Assembly (NCBI GenBank): GCA_020073205.1 | Contig: JAIQFR010000001.1 | Coordinates: 1 to 64,000 of the forward strand | DNA from: Terriglobia bacterium | Lineage (GTDB): Bacteria > Acidobacteriota > Polarisedimenticolia > Polarisedimenticolales > JAIQFR01 | Direction of reading: 5' to 3' | DNA: 64,000 nucleotides | Part shown: positions 53,745 to 63,427 of the stretch, one piece after another | Position numbering within the stretch: position 1 is the stretch's first letter | Layout of the letters: each line of letters starts with the position of its first letter | The notes under the pieces: model-generated | What the model was told of the DNA's origin: nothing | Databases searched by the model: none | The model's input: only the letters and a program-made list of their open reading frames with translations | Program-made: the position numbers and the translations under genes

Positions 53745-55823
53745 TCAGCGCACCCGCATCCGCACGTCCACCGCCGCGGGGGGCGTCCCCGTGGGATAGG
53801 CGAACACGGGGTTCAGGTCCAGCTCGGCGATCTCCGGGAAGTCGGCGACGAGCCTGGCCGTCCGCAGCAGCGCGTCCTCGAGCGCCGTAAGATCCACCCC
53901 CGCCTGGCCGCGCACGCCCAGGAGCACCGTGTATCCCTTGATCCCGCGCAGCATCTCGCGCGCCTCGGGCCGGCTGAGAGGCGCTACGGCCACGGTCACG
54001 TCCTTCATGACCTCGACGAGAATGCCGCCGAGGCCGAAGAGCACCAGACTGCCCAGGCCAGGGGCGGTCTTGGCCCCGATGATGACTTCCCTCCCCGGCC
54101 GCTTCTGCTCCATGAGCAGGAAGCTCGCGTCCGGGCCGGGGAACCGGGCCTTCATTTTCGCGAGCGCGTCGGACGCAGCCTTCAGGTCGTCGAGGTCGAG
54201 CACGACCCCGCCCGCGTCCGACTTGTGGACCACCGACGCCGCGTCCACCTTGAGCACGCACGGGAACCCCACCTCGGCGGTGGCCCGAGCGAGGTCCTTC
54301 TCGCTGCTCACGGCCGCGAACTTGGGCACCGGGATCCCGTACGCTCGGAGCACGGCGAAGGCGTCCGCCTGCGGCACGTAGGCGTCGTTTCCCCTGTGCT
54401 GATCGAGGATCGCGGCCGCCGCCGCGCGGTCCACGGCGAGCGCTTGAGGCGGCTCCACAGCGCGGCGGCGCACCTCGCCGTAGCGGGCCATCGCCGCGAG
54501 GACCCGCGCGCCGTCTTCGGGGAACTCGTACACCGGCAGCCCGCTCGAGCGGAGCTTCTCGATGAGGCCGTACCTTTCCGACGAGGTCTCCACCACGACC
54601 ACCACGGGCTTCTGCGCCGCGTCGCACGCTTCCCGGATCCGGGTGGCGATGGCGTTCGTATCGGTGAAGGGCGCGGTCACGAAGAAGACCAGCACCATGT
54701 CGACGCTCTCCTCCCGGAGCAGCGTCTCCACGGCCACGTGGTAGTGATCGGCGTTGGCCGTGGCCACCACGTCGACGGGATTGCCCAAGCTGGCCTCGGC
54801 GTAGAGGCTCTCCCAGAGGCGCTTCTCGCCGGCCTCGGACCAGAGGGCCAGCTCGAGCCCTTGCTCCACCGACTCGTCCACGGCCTGGATACCGGGGCCG
54901 CCCGTGTTGGTGATGATACCGATCCTGCGGCCCTTCGGGATCTCCTGCACGGACATGGCCCCCGCGGTCTTGATCATCTCGTCCGTGTCGGTGAACTGGA
55001 TGACACCCGCCTTCTTGAACAGCGCCCGGGCCATCATGGCCTGGTCCACGAGGGTCCCCGTGTGCGACGACACCGCCACCGAGCCCTCGAGGGTCCTTCC
55101 CGCCTTGATGGCCAGGACGGGCTTCTCCGGAGTGATCCGAGAGGCGGCTTCGAGGAAGGCCGCGGGGTCCTTGAAGCTCTCGATCTGCATCATGATCACG
55201 CGCGTCCCGGGGTCCTGGCCGTAGTAGGCGAGGATTTCGGGCATGGACACGTCGCACTCGTTCCCGTACGAGCAGTACATGCGGTGCCCGAGGCCGACGT
55301 TGTGCAGGTGGAGCTTGAGCATCTCGCCCATGCCCCCGCCCTGGGCGACCATGGAGATGTTGCCCGGCTTCATGGGGACGAACGTGAAGTTGGCGTAGAC
55401 CGACACCTCGGGGTCGGCGTTCTGAATGCCCTGGCTGTTGGGGCCGAAGATGCGCATCCCGTAGGAGTGGGCCAGCTCGACCATCGCCCGCTCGCGCTTC
55501 GCGCCCTCCTCGCCGACTTCCTTGAACCCGGCGGTGTGGACGATGGCGAACTTGACCCCCTTCTCGCCGCAGTCCTTGATCACGGCCGGAACCAGGTTGT
55601 AGTTGACCGAGATGTTCACGAGATCGATCCGGTCGGGAACGTCGAGGACCGACTTGAAGCACCTGAAGCAGCGGATGCTTCGCTCCTTCGGGTTGATCGG
55701 GTAGATGGGCCCCTTGAAGCCGTAGGCGGCCAGGTTCCTGATCACGATGTGGCCGATGGAGTGGGGGTTGTTCGAGGCGCCCACGATGGCGACCGATCCG
55801 GGCTTGAACAGTCCGTCCAGCAT
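53745..55823 (-). CDS. ADP-forming acyl-CoA synthetase, alpha-beta fusion
   Basis: A 692-residue enzyme. CoA-binding domain VAIVGASNNPHSIG, succinyl-CoA ligase-like part GPNSQGIQNADPEV and the phospho-histidine loop SSHTGTL, then an ATP-grasp beta part (GIPVPKFAAVSSEKDL, CVLKVDAASVVHKSDAGGVV, FLLMEQKRPGREVIIGA, FGLGGILVE). Works as acyl-CoA plus ADP and Pi to acid plus ATP, or the reverse. The start at 55823 has AAGGGAG seven bases upstream; a longer frame from 55850 lacks one. Last gene of the minus-strand operon; it may conserve energy from, or feed, the HgdB-like enzyme. Confidence 0.88.
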   Translation of the reverse strand: MLDGLFKPGSVAIVGASNNPHSIGHIVIRNLAAYGFKGPIYPINPKERSIRCFRCFKSVLDVPDRIDLVNISVNYNLVPAVIKDCGEKGVKFAIVHTAGFKEVGEEGAKRERAMVELAHSYGMRIFGPNSQGIQNADPEVSVYANFTFVPMKPGNISMVAQGGGMGEMLKLHLHNVGLGHRMYCSYGNECDVSMPEILAYYGQDPGTRVIMMQIESFKDPAAFLEAASRITPEKPVLAIKAGRTLEGSVAVSSHTGTLVDQAMMARALFKKAGVIQFTDTDEMIKTAGAMSVQEIPKGRRIGIITNTGGPGIQAVDESVEQGLELALWSEAGEKRLWESLYAEASLGNPVDVVATANADHYHVAVETLLREESVDMVLVFFVTAPFTDTNAIATRIREACDAAQKPVVVVVETSSERYGLIEKLRSSGLPVYEFPEDGARVLAAMARYGEVRRRAVEPPQALAVDRAAAAAILDQHRGNDAYVPQADAFAVLRAYGIPVPKFAAVSSEKDLARATAEVGFPCVLKVDAASVVHKSDAGGVVLDLDDLKAASDALAKMKARFPGPDASFLLMEQKRPGREVIIGAKTAPGLGSLVLFGLGGILVEVMKDVTVAVAPLSRPEAREMLRGIKGYTVLLGVRGQAGVDLTALEDALLRTARLVADFPEIAELDLNPVFAYPTGTPPAAVDVRMRVR

Positions 55824-55896
55824 GTTGTGCTCCCTTTCGGCGCGCGTCAACGCGGACCGCGCCTCGGGACACGTCTCGCGTGTCGGGTCCGACCGG

Positions 55897-56757
55897 TCAC
55901 GTCGCCCGGGCCTCGGAGAGCGCCGCTTGCCGGCGGACGAGGAGCGCCGCCCCCAGGGCGCCGACGAACTGGGGGTGCGGGGGAACCAGTACGTCGCGGC
56001 CGATCTTCTCGCTCAAGATCGCGGCGATGCTCGGGTTGTGGTCGACCACGCCGCCGGTCAAGAGCACGTCGCCGTCGAGGGGCGCCATCTCGAGGACCCT
56101 CGCTACGACCGACTGGAAGGCGCCGCGAACGATCCGGGCCACCGGCTCGCCCGCGCGCAGGTGAGCGAGGATCTCGGTCTTGGCGAAGACGGTGCAGAAG
56201 CTGCTGAGCTTCACCGCCTGGTCGGTGCTCGCGGCCAAGACGTCCAGCTCCTCGAGCGGCAGGCCGAGCCGCAGTGCGATCTCCTCGATGAAGGCTCCCG
56301 TGCCGGCGGCGCACTTGCGGTTCATGCGGAAGTCGGCGCGCTGGCCCACGGCCGTGATGCGGATCACCTTGTTGTCCTGGCCGCCGATGTCCACCACGGT
56401 CATGGCGTGGGGGTGAAAGTGGAACCCGCCGATCCCGTGACAGTGGATCTCGGTGGCGGAGCCCTGGGCGAAGTCGACGTTTCTGCGGCCGTACCCCGTG
56501 GCCAGCGTGCGGACGATGTCCGCGGGAGCCGCCCCGGCCTCTTCGAGCGCGGCCGCGAGGCAGCGATGGGCGGTGTTCGAGTAGTCGACACCCGAGGGAA
56601 GGACGGCGCGGGCCACGATCTCGGAGCCCGGGTCCGCGGCCGGCGATGCCGCCGTGATGAGCACGAGCTTCGTGGCCGAGGCCCCGATGTCCACACCGCA
56701 ATACAGGGACCGTGGGACGCCCTGCTCGCTCTTCGGGTTCGAAGGTCGATCCGTCAT
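55897..56757 (-). CDS. HgdC/BcrD-type ASKHA activator
   Basis: A 286-residue ATP-dependent electron activator with canonical motifs: GVDIGASATKLVLI, TEIHCHGIGGFHFHP, TVVDIGGQDNKVIRI, cluster ligands FRMNRKCAAGTGAFIEEIA and SSFCTVFAKTEIL, LTGGVVDHNPSI. It lies between the HgdB-like gene and the ADP-forming synthetase, 23 bp after the first. It should reduce the protein encoded at 56781-58025. Confidence 0.9.
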   Translation of the reverse strand: MTDRPSNPKSEQGVPRSLYCGVDIGASATKLVLITAASPAADPGSEIVARAVLPSGVDYSNTAHRCLAAALEEAGAAPADIVRTLATGYGRRNVDFAQGSATEIHCHGIGGFHFHPHAMTVVDIGGQDNKVIRITAVGQRADFRMNRKCAAGTGAFIEEIALRLGLPLEELDVLAASTDQAVKLSSFCTVFAKTEILAHLRAGEPVARIVRGAFQSVVARVLEMAPLDGDVLLTGGVVDHNPSIAAILSEKIGRDVLVPPHPQFVGALGAALLVRRQAALSEARAT

Positions 56758-56780
56758 CGGCCCGTGGCCTCCGAGGCTCC

Positions 56781-58025
56781 TCAGGCCCGCTCGCCGAGCT
56801 GCTCGACCAGGGCCTCGAACTGGGTCTTCGTCTGCTCCTCGGAGTAGAGGCGCAGGTCGTTCAGGTCGCCGTGGATGACGACGAACGGGATGCCCAGCTT
56901 CTTCGCGAGCCGCTCCGGCATGCCGTAACGATTGTTGGAGTTGTTGGGGCACGTCTTGGCGTCGTGATAGATGATGCCGTCGATGAGGTAGTCGCGCGCC
57001 ATGCCGCTCAAGTAGTGTTCCTTGAAGGCCTCCGATCGAACGATGAACAGCTCCGAGTACGCGCCGGCCATGCCTTCGAAGGGATCCGCCTCGGCCAGCG
57101 CCTCGAAGATCCAGCTGTTGCAGTAGGTCGAGGCGACGACGCAGGCTCGGTGGCCGGCGAAGATCTCGGCGTGCTCGCGGATCTTGCCCCAGACCGGCAT
57201 CCCCTCCCAGTACAACCGGTGGGCCTCGCCGTCCACCGCCCCGACGCGCTGGGCGATCCTCTCCTCGAGCTCGGCGATGAGGACGTCGTAGTAAAGGACC
57301 GCCCGCTCGTCGCCCCGGAGCACCACCGCCGGGCCCATGTGGATGGTGCCGTCGAAGAAGGTGATCGGCGAGGGGTCGTGCTCGGCCAGGCGAAGGACCC
57401 TCTTCCATCGCTGGGTGCAGCGGTAGCTCGAGGCCACGACCTCCTTGAGCCGGTCGATGTCGAACTTCTTCCCGGAGACCCGCTCGAGGATGGGAAGGAG
57501 GGCCTTGTGCTGGGCGACGAGCGAGTCGCGGTGGTCCCGGGTGATCTCTCCGAGGCCGCGCATGGTGTCGATCCCGGCCATCGGCACGCCCCAGTGCCGC
57601 TGGTAGAAGGCGAACCAGTCCTGCACGTCGCGGCACTGGTTGGTGTTGAAGACCAGGACATCCGGCTTCGGCACGGAGGCCATGCCGAAGGCCTTGGTCA
57701 GCGGGGTGTGGCCTCGCAGGAAGGAGCCCACGTCGCTGGTCAGGTAGGAGCAGATGTCGGGCGAGTACCCGATGGCGTTGGCCGCGGGAATGACGTCCGA
57801 GGCGACTCGGGACGAACCGAGCAGCGCGCCGTGGTTCTCGGGGAAGTAGACGCGGAAACCGAAGCTGCGCAGCAGCTCCGCGGGTCCCACGCTCGTGCAC
57901 CAGGCGACCTTGGTCGAGCCGGTCCGTGACGCTTCATCCAGCTCCTTGAAGTAAGCGGCCATGACCTCCCGCATCGGCCCGGTTGCACGGATCTTCTTGA
58001 TGGCTCCCGCCTGCTCCTGCGCCAT
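56781..58025 (-). CDS. stand-alone HgdB/double-cubane-like protein
   Basis: A 414-residue member of the HgdB/BcrB superfamily. Conserved cysteines: C43 in WCTSVGPAELL, C92 in SPDICSYLTSDVG, one in NTNQCRDVQDWF (about 132), one in KTCPNNSNN near the C-terminus, as well as YFPENHGALLG shared with the fusion protein at 47547. It has no second dehydratase subunit, only an activator, which is the arrangement of YjiM/YjiL and of the double-cubane cluster protein of Carboxydothermus. Reaction unknown. First gene of the minus operon; GGCGGAGGGCGG precedes the ATG. Confidence 0.85.
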   Translation of the reverse strand: MAQEQAGAIKKIRATGPMREVMAAYFKELDEASRTGSTKVAWCTSVGPAELLRSFGFRVYFPENHGALLGSSRVASDVIPAANAIGYSPDICSYLTSDVGSFLRGHTPLTKAFGMASVPKPDVLVFNTNQCRDVQDWFAFYQRHWGVPMAGIDTMRGLGEITRDHRDSLVAQHKALLPILERVSGKKFDIDRLKEVVASSYRCTQRWKRVLRLAEHDPSPITFFDGTIHMGPAVVLRGDERAVLYYDVLIAELEERIAQRVGAVDGEAHRLYWEGMPVWGKIREHAEIFAGHRACVVASTYCNSWIFEALAEADPFEGMAGAYSELFIVRSEAFKEHYLSGMARDYLIDGIIYHDAKTCPNNSNNRYGMPERLAKKLGIPFVVIHGDLNDLRLYSEEQTKTQFEALVEQLGERA

Positions 58026-58178
58026 GCCGCCCTCCGCCCAATGAAAACGGCCCGCTCTCGAACGCCCGCGCGCATTTCATTATCCACCGAGTGGGGACGT
58101 TCGCCTAACCCCGGTCCCTGGAGCAGCTTCACGACCCTGGCCCGCGGTCGATCCCAGCAGGCCCGCCCCGCCCGCGCG

Positions 58179-58859
58179 TCAGCTCGCGAATTTGTAGCCG
58201 ATGCCGTGGACCGTCAGGATGTGGCGCGGGTCGTCGGGTCGGTCCTCGAGCTTGCGCCGCAGCTTGGCGACGTGGACGTCCACCGTGCGGCTCAGCGTGT
58301 TCCCCTCGTACGACCAGACGGCGGCGAGCAGACGCTCGCGGGTCAGCACGTCGCCGCGGTGCGCGACGAGGTACTCGAGAAGGCGCAGCTCGCGCGCGGA
58401 GATCTCGACCCTCCGCCCGGCCTTCAGGACCTCGCACTTCGCGAAGTCCGCCTCGACGTCGCCGAAACGGAAGACGACGTCGCGCTTCGACGCTCCCCCG
58501 GCGCGGCGGAGGACCGCCTCGACGCGGGCCGTGAGCTCCATGAAGCTGAACGGCTTCGTCACGTAGTCGTCGGCTCCGGACTTGAGCCCGAGGACGCGGT
58601 CGATCTCCTGGCCGCGCGCGGTCAGCATGATGATCGGCACCGTGTTCCCCGCGGCACGGAGCCGCGTGCAGACGTCGACACCGCTCAGCTTCGGGAGCAT
58701 CACGTCGAGGAGCACGACGTCGGGCGCCCCCTCCGAAGCGAGCTTGAGCCCCGCGGCGCCGTCCCTCGCGACGGCCACGGCGTACCCCTCGTACTCGAAG
58801 CCGTCGCGCAGCGCCGTCCCGAGCGGCGCGTCGTCCTCGACGATCAGGATCTTGGGCAT
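58179..58859 (-). CDS. OmpR/PhoB-family response regulator
   Basis: A 226-residue regulator. Receiver domain with acidic pocket ED8-9/D10, phosphoacceptor D52 in VVLLDVMLP, Thr in MLTARG and Lys in KPFSFMEL. Winged-helix DNA-binding domain at about 130-225: [44 protein letters not shown]. Seven bases after its sensor kinase. TTTAC direct repeats upstream of the operon are candidate sites. Confidence 0.94.
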   Translation of the reverse strand: MPKILIVEDDAPLGTALRDGFEYEGYAVAVARDGAAGLKLASEGAPDVVLLDVMLPKLSGVDVCTRLRAAGNTVPIIMLTARGQEIDRVLGLKSGADDYVTKPFSFMELTARVEAVLRRAGGASKRDVVFRFGDVEADFAKCEVLKAGRRVEISARELRLLEYLVAHRGDVLTRERLLAAVWSYEGNTLSRTVDVHVAKLRRKLEDRPDDPRHILTVHGIGYKFAS

Positions 58860-58866
58860 GGGGCAC

Positions 58867-60507
58867 CTATCCCTTGGCCGGTCCGTCCGGAACCCCGGCG
58901 ACCGGAATCCGGATCGTGAACACGCTTCCGCGCCCCGGCCGGCTCGACACCTCGACGCGCCCGCCGTGGGCCTCCACGACGTGACGCACGATCGAGAGCC
59001 CGAGGCCGCTCCCGCGCACGTCGTGCACGAGCCCGGTGCTCACCCGGTGGAACCGCTCGAAGATCCGCTCCTGCTCGCTCTCGGGGATACCGATCCCCCG
59101 GTCCTCGACCGAGATCGCGATCTCCCCGTCCCGGTGCGTAAGGCGCACGCCGACCCAGCGGGAGTCGCCGGAGTAGCGCACGGCGTTCTCGACGAGGTTG
59201 TGGATCGCCCGCCCGAGCGCGTCGGGGTCGATCCGCGCCGCCGGCAGCGGCTCCTCCGGCTCGTCGAGCTCGAGGTCGAATCCCTCGTGGAGGAGCCGCA
59301 CCCGGAATGCGGCGAGCGTCGCGGCGAGCACCTTCCCGACGTCGCCGGGGGCGAAGGCGTAGGCCTTCCGTCCCGACTCGATGCTCGAGAGGTCGAGCAC
59401 GTTGTTGACGAGGTTCGTGAGCCTCAGGCTCTCCGCCTCGATGTGCTCGCCGTACTCGCGGGCCTTCTCGGGGGCCGCCGCGCGCCCGCGTCTCAAGTGC
59501 TCCGCGAAGACGCGGATCGACGCAAGCGGCGTCTTGAGCTCGTGCGTGACGTTCGAGACGAATTCCGACTTCATCCGGGCGAGCTTCACCTCGCGCGCGG
59601 TCGCACGGAGCGCCAGCACGAGCCCGCCCGCCATGAGCGCCGCGACGAGGACGGACAGCGTCAGGTTGAAGCCGAAGTTGACGCGGGCGAGCTTCTCGGG
59701 CGTCAGCGTCCGGCTGCGGACCCCGAGGCTGTGGTCGGTGAAGACGAACGGGATCGGCCTCGTGAGGTCGGCCCGGCCGTCCCCGCCGGGGTCGGTCGTG
59801 AACCGGAGAGCGCCGCTCCCGTCTCGGACCGACACGACCACCGCGTCGCCGCCGTCCGGAAAGTACCGGGGAAGGCACGAGCGAACGGCGTTCGGAAGGA
59901 GGCGCGAGGTGAAGTAGTCGCCGTCGAGGATCAGGCCGGCGACGCCGACGATCCGGGACGTCGCGTCGGTGATCGGGTTCAAGATCACCCGGTTCGCGGG
60001 GTCCCGCTCCTCGACGACGAGCCGCGGCGTGTCCAACGCGATCGCCTTCTCCCGCAGCAGCTTCCATGGGGTGCACGCGACCGTGACGGCGCGCGTCTCG
60101 TCCGACGCGGGAGCCAGCGTCATCGTCCCCGTCTCGGGGTCGTAGAAGAGGACCGTTCCCCAGTCGGCGTCGCCGAAGCGCACCACGAACAGTCGCTTCG
60201 CCCCCTCGAGGTCTTTGCGCCGGAAGTACGCCGCCGCCCGGCCGACGTCGTCCCGCGCGAAGTACGACGCGGGCACGTCGAGCGTGCGCTCGGCGGCCGG
60301 CCCGTAGGTGTAGAGCACCTCGGTCGCGACGGCGTCGAGAAATCCGGAGAGGACCGCGTTGCCCGCGAGGAGCGACGCCCGCTCGAGCCGGACGAGCGAC
60401 GCGACCTGGAGCGCCAGGACCAGGACGAGGGCGAGGAACGCCGCGAGAAACCCGGTCCAGGCGGCCCGACGCCCCGGAGGATCTCCTCGTTTCGACAACG
60501 CACGCAC
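58867..60507 (-). CDS. sensor histidine kinase of the OmpR-type pair
   Basis: A 546-residue inner-membrane kinase. First helix about residues 18-38, periplasmic sensor domain about 40-270, second helix about 272-295. H box [17 protein letters not shown] box [12 protein letters not shown] boxes DRGIGIPE and [18 protein letters not shown]. No HAMP is evident; the dimerisation helix follows the second membrane segment closely. The sensor domain has no obvious cysteines and no recognised ligand. GTG start. Confidence 0.92.
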   Translation of the reverse strand: MRALSKRGDPPGRRAAWTGFLAAFLALVLVLALQVASLVRLERASLLAGNAVLSGFLDAVATEVLYTYGPAAERTLDVPASYFARDDVGRAAAYFRRKDLEGAKRLFVVRFGDADWGTVLFYDPETGTMTLAPASDETRAVTVACTPWKLLREKAIALDTPRLVVEERDPANRVILNPITDATSRIVGVAGLILDGDYFTSRLLPNAVRSCLPRYFPDGGDAVVVSVRDGSGALRFTTDPGGDGRADLTRPIPFVFTDHSLGVRSRTLTPEKLARVNFGFNLTLSVLVAALMAGGLVLALRATAREVKLARMKSEFVSNVTHELKTPLASIRVFAEHLRRGRAAAPEKAREYGEHIEAESLRLTNLVNNVLDLSSIESGRKAYAFAPGDVGKVLAATLAAFRVRLLHEGFDLELDEPEEPLPAARIDPDALGRAIHNLVENAVRYSGDSRWVGVRLTHRDGEIAISVEDRGIGIPESEQERIFERFHRVSTGLVHDVRGSGLGLSIVRHVVEAHGGRVEVSSRPGRGSVFTIRIPVAGVPDGPAKG

Positions 60508-60622
60508 CCCGCGTGGAGAGCCGGATCGCCGGCGCCCGAGGGAGGAACCCCGGCGGGATCCGGCGGATCCCGCCGCAATATACCCCGCGACGGGGGCGAG
60601 CGTTCCGTCCCGAGCGCGGGCG

Positions 60623-60677
60623 TTTACGAGCCGTTGACATCGTCAACAAGTTTTTACGTAGCCGCGGAGTCGTTTAC
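60623..60677. promoter_or_regulatory. three phased TTTAC repeats, candidate response-regulator sites
   Basis: TTTAC occurs at 60623, 60653 and 60673. The distances are 30 and 20 bp, whole helical turns, so all lie on one face of the DNA. Their complement GTAAA is the half-site of CpxR-like OmpR regulators. They sit between the divergent kinase gene and the first PDZ gene. Confidence 0.5.
60633..60647. promoter_or_regulatory. perfect inverted repeat GTTGAC-ATC-GTCAAC
   Basis: A 6-bp arm palindrome with 3-bp centre between the first and second TTTAC. It contains TTGACA on the plus strand and TTGACG on the minus strand, both possible -35 elements for divergent promoters. Confidence 0.5.
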
Positions 60678-60790
60678 AGCGCTCGCAGGTAACTTCATCG
60701 AGTGCGAAACATCTCGCAATGCGCTTCGGATGCCGAATGGGCGGCGGCCGACGCGCACCGCGGTCCCGGGTCGCGATGGGAGGAAGATCG

Positions 60791-61288
60791 ATGAGAACCC
60801 GCCAGTGGCTTTGGCTTTCCCTCGGCGCGCTCCTCGCGCTCGCGTTCGTCGCCATCCCCGCCGTTGCCGGCGGCATGGATCACAAGTGCAAGTACGACAC
60901 TCAGGCCTGTCTGAACCACATGGTCTCGAGCATGAAGGACCGTGGCTGGGTCGGGCTCGAGCTCACCGACGAAGAGGCGAACAAACCTCTCACGGTGACG
61001 CGCGTCGTGCCGGGGAGCCCTGCCGAAGCCGCCGGGTTCCGTGCCGGCGACACGCTCGTCTCCGTCAACGGCGTGAAGTTCGCCGACAACACCGAAGGGA
61101 AGTGCGTGACGTGCGAGGCGACGAAGAACGACTGGACCCCCGGCCGGAAGGTCCGTTACGTCGTCAGTCGGAGCGGCGGCGAGCTGACCCTCGAGCCCAC
61201 CCTCGCCGCGATCCCCAGCGACGTGATGGCGCAGTGGATCGGGGCGCACATGATCGAGCACGCAGAGGTCGAGGTGGCCAAGAAGTAG
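60791..61288 (+). CDS. secreted single-PDZ-domain protein, paralogue 1
   Basis: A 165-residue exported protein. Signal peptide 1-26 (LSLGALLALAFVAIPAVAGG), short cysteine-containing N-terminus HKCKYDTQACLNHMV, then a PDZ domain: WVGLELTDEEANKPLTV, VVPGSPAEAAGFRAGDTL and VSVNGVKF. An unusual insert KCVTCEATKNDW follows, and the C-terminus is a helix ending DVMAQWIGAHMIEH. No protease domain. Ribosome site GGGAGGAAG. It is divergent from the two-component genes, so it may be their target. Confidence 0.85.
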   Translation: MRTRQWLWLSLGALLALAFVAIPAVAGGMDHKCKYDTQACLNHMVSSMKDRGWVGLELTDEEANKPLTVTRVVPGSPAEAAGFRAGDTLVSVNGVKFADNTEGKCVTCEATKNDWTPGRKVRYVVSRSGGELTLEPTLAAIPSDVMAQWIGAHMIEHAEVEVAKK

Positions 61289-61521
61289 CGTCCTCCGCAG
61301 GTATCCCGGGAGACGGCGGGGCCGGGACGCGATCGTGCCGGCCTCGCCCGCCTCGGGCTCCTGCCCCGGGGGCTAACCGTTTCGCCACGTCCGAGGCGGG
61401 CTTCAGTTTCCTCGTTGCGGCCTCGAGCCCCTCCTCGCGGTACAATTCCCTCGCACGACCGCATCGAGGCACGGTCCCACCGGCGCGTCGCGCGCCGGCG
61501 GCGCCGGGAGGGTGCCGCGTC

Positions 61522-62019
61522 ATGACACGTCGTCCCGTGAGGCTCGTAGCGCTCGTCGCTCTCGTCGCGCTGGCCGCGCCCTTCGCCGCCTTGGGGGCGG
61601 CGGGCAAGTCGTACAAGTGCTCGCACGATACGCAGACCTGCCTGAACCTCATGGTCGCGAAGCTCAAGACGAGCGGCTGGCTCGGGATCGAGTACGACGA
61701 CAGCAAGGGGACGAAGGCGTTCCGGGTCACGAAAGTCGTGTCGGGGAGCCCCGCCGAGTCGGCGGGATTCCGGCCGGGCGATGTCCTCGTCTCCGTCAAC
61801 GGAACGAAGTTCGCCGACAACACCGAGGACCGCTGCGTCACCTGCGAGCGCACGAAGGACGTCTGGAAGCCGGGCTCGAAGATCGAGTACGTCGTGACCC
61901 GCGGCGGGAGCGAGGTCCGGCTCAGCGCGACGCTCGCCGCGCTTCCCCCCGACGTGATGGCGATGATGATCGGCATGCACATGATCGAGCACGCCCGCCC
62001 GGAGGCCGCGGAGAAGTGA
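61522..62019 (+). CDS. secreted single-PDZ-domain protein, paralogue 2
   Basis: A 165-residue paralogue of the preceding gene, the same length, with matching blocks: YKCSHDTQTCLNLMV, VVSGSPAESAGFRPGDVL, VSVNGTKFADNTEDRCVTCERTKD and PDVMAMMIGMHMIEHA. Signal peptide 1-26. The Cys pairs are conserved, which suggests disulfides or a bound metal. The pair arose by tandem duplication. Ribosome site GGGAGGG. The 233-bp gap between them holds no other gene I can see. Confidence 0.85.
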   Translation: MTRRPVRLVALVALVALAAPFAALGAAGKSYKCSHDTQTCLNLMVAKLKTSGWLGIEYDDSKGTKAFRVTKVVSGSPAESAGFRPGDVLVSVNGTKFADNTEDRCVTCERTKDVWKPGSKIEYVVTRGGSEVRLSATLAALPPDVMAMMIGMHMIEHARPEAAEK

Positions 62020-62075
62020 CCGGGCGACGGTCCCGGCTTGACATCGCTGCACCCCGCGACCACAGTGTCTCCCCC

Positions 62076-62984
62076 GTGCGCACCCTGCGACTTGCCTCGC
62101 GCGATCTCCCCCTGGCCGGCCTCGTCCACCTCGGGGTCATCTACCTGGTCTGGGGGAGCACCTACTTGGCCATCCGGGTCGCCGTGCGCGGCGACGCGGG
62201 CTTCGCACCGTTCACCCTGGGCGCGCTCCGCGTGATTCCGGGCGGGATCCTCCTGCTCCTGTGGGCCGCGGCGCGGCGGGAGCGGATCCGCCCCACGCGC
62301 GACGAGGCGGCTCTCCTCCTGGCGACGGGCTTGCTCATGTGGCTGGGCGGAAACGGCCTGGTGAACTGGGCGGAGCAACGCCTGGACTCGGGCTACACGG
62401 CGTTGCTCATCGGCACGACGCCTCTCTGGGTCGCGGCCATGGAGGCTCTCCTCGATCGCCGGGTCCCCTCGCCGCGGTTCGTGGGCTCGCTCCTCGTCGG
62501 CTTCGCCGGACTGGCCACGCTCACGCTTCCCGTGCTCCGCGCGGGTTCGCGCGGAGACGCCTGGGCCACGGCGGGGCTCGTTCTCGCGCCGATCTCCTGG
62601 GGGGCGGGGACGATTCTCTATCACCGCCGCCCCCTGAAGCTCTCTCCCAGGGTGACGTCCGGGTTTCAGCAGGCGTTCGCAGGGATCGGTTTCGCGGTCA
62701 CCGCGCGAGTCTTCGGCGAGAGACCTCCGCCGGCACTGGCGGCGAGGGAGGCGTGGTTGGCGTGGGGGTATCTCACCCTCTTCGGGTCGGTCCTGGCCTT
62801 CACCTCGTACCTGCGAGCGCTGCGCGCGCTCCCGACCAGCATCGTGACCACCTACGCCTACGTGAACCCGGTCGTGGCGGTTTTCCTCGGCTGGTTCCTG
62901 CTGCACGAGCCGGTCACGCCGTGGACCCTGGGGGGCACCGCGCTCATCCTCGCGGGTGTGGCCGGCGTTTTCGCGAATCGCTGA
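62076..62984 (+). CDS. EamA/DMT-family transporter
   Basis: A 302-residue membrane protein with ten hydrophobic segments and two EamA repeats: the first opens VHLGVIYLVWGSTYLAIRVAV, with the usual NWAEQRLDSGYTALL, and the second ends YAYVNPVVAVFLGWFLLHEP. The group includes amino-acid and metabolite exporters; substrate unknown. GTG start inferred from the position of the first helix; no clear ribosome site. Confidence 0.88.
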   Translation: MRTLRLASRDLPLAGLVHLGVIYLVWGSTYLAIRVAVRGDAGFAPFTLGALRVIPGGILLLLWAAARRERIRPTRDEAALLLATGLLMWLGGNGLVNWAEQRLDSGYTALLIGTTPLWVAAMEALLDRRVPSPRFVGSLLVGFAGLATLTLPVLRAGSRGDAWATAGLVLAPISWGAGTILYHRRPLKLSPRVTSGFQQAFAGIGFAVTARVFGERPPPALAAREAWLAWGYLTLFGSVLAFTSYLRALRALPTSIVTTYAYVNPVVAVFLGWFLLHEPVTPWTLGGTALILAGVAGVFANR

Positions 62985-63402
62985 GAGGATCCATACGCGA
63001 GTTCCCTGGCCGCCACGGGGACGGGTTCGCCTCCGGGGGGACGAGGCATTCAAGCTATCGCCTGGAAGACTAGCGCCGGATCCTCGTCCCGTCGGTTCGG
63101 AGCCAAGCGGTGAAAATACCATCGGAAGGGTGTCCAGGCTGGCGTGCCGCTCGTGTTTGCCTCAAGCGGGAGCGGCGCGGCAACTCCACAGCACGCACCG
63201 TGCTGCAGCGGCAGAATCTCGCGACTTCGCTTGCATTAGCAGTAGGTTGGGCGTAGACATCGTGCAGCGAGGCTGCGGTTGGAGGACGAAGGGACTGCCG
63301 CCCCGGCCGTAGAGGTTCGAGCCATGCCAGCGGACGACAGAAGTTCGCATAAAACGATAAAGGTGACCGGCCTTACCCATAAGAGAGTTCGGCCGAATAC
63401 AA
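62985..63402. other. gene-poor stretch before the cassette
   Basis: About 420 bp with no convincing gene on either strand. GC falls towards the right. No integrase reading was recognised. It ends at GTTAGCC (63403-63409). Confidence 0.4.
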
Positions 63403-63409
63403 GTTAGCC
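63403..63409 (+). other. possible left core site of the cassette
   Basis: GTTAGCC in the context CAAGTTAGCC resembles an integron recombination core (GTTRRRY) with one mismatch. It is 25 bp before the cassette gene. A paired inverse core upstream was not found, so it may be attI or chance. Confidence 0.35.
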
Positions 63410-63427
63410 AGTCTGAAGGCGGCGAAG

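Noticed and set aside
52462-55872. 1136-codon minus-strand open frame spanning the end of had and the synthetase
   Set aside because: It reads the true synthetase gene in a shifted frame and gives low-complexity Arg/Gly sequence; the 53745-55823 frame has all the motifs.
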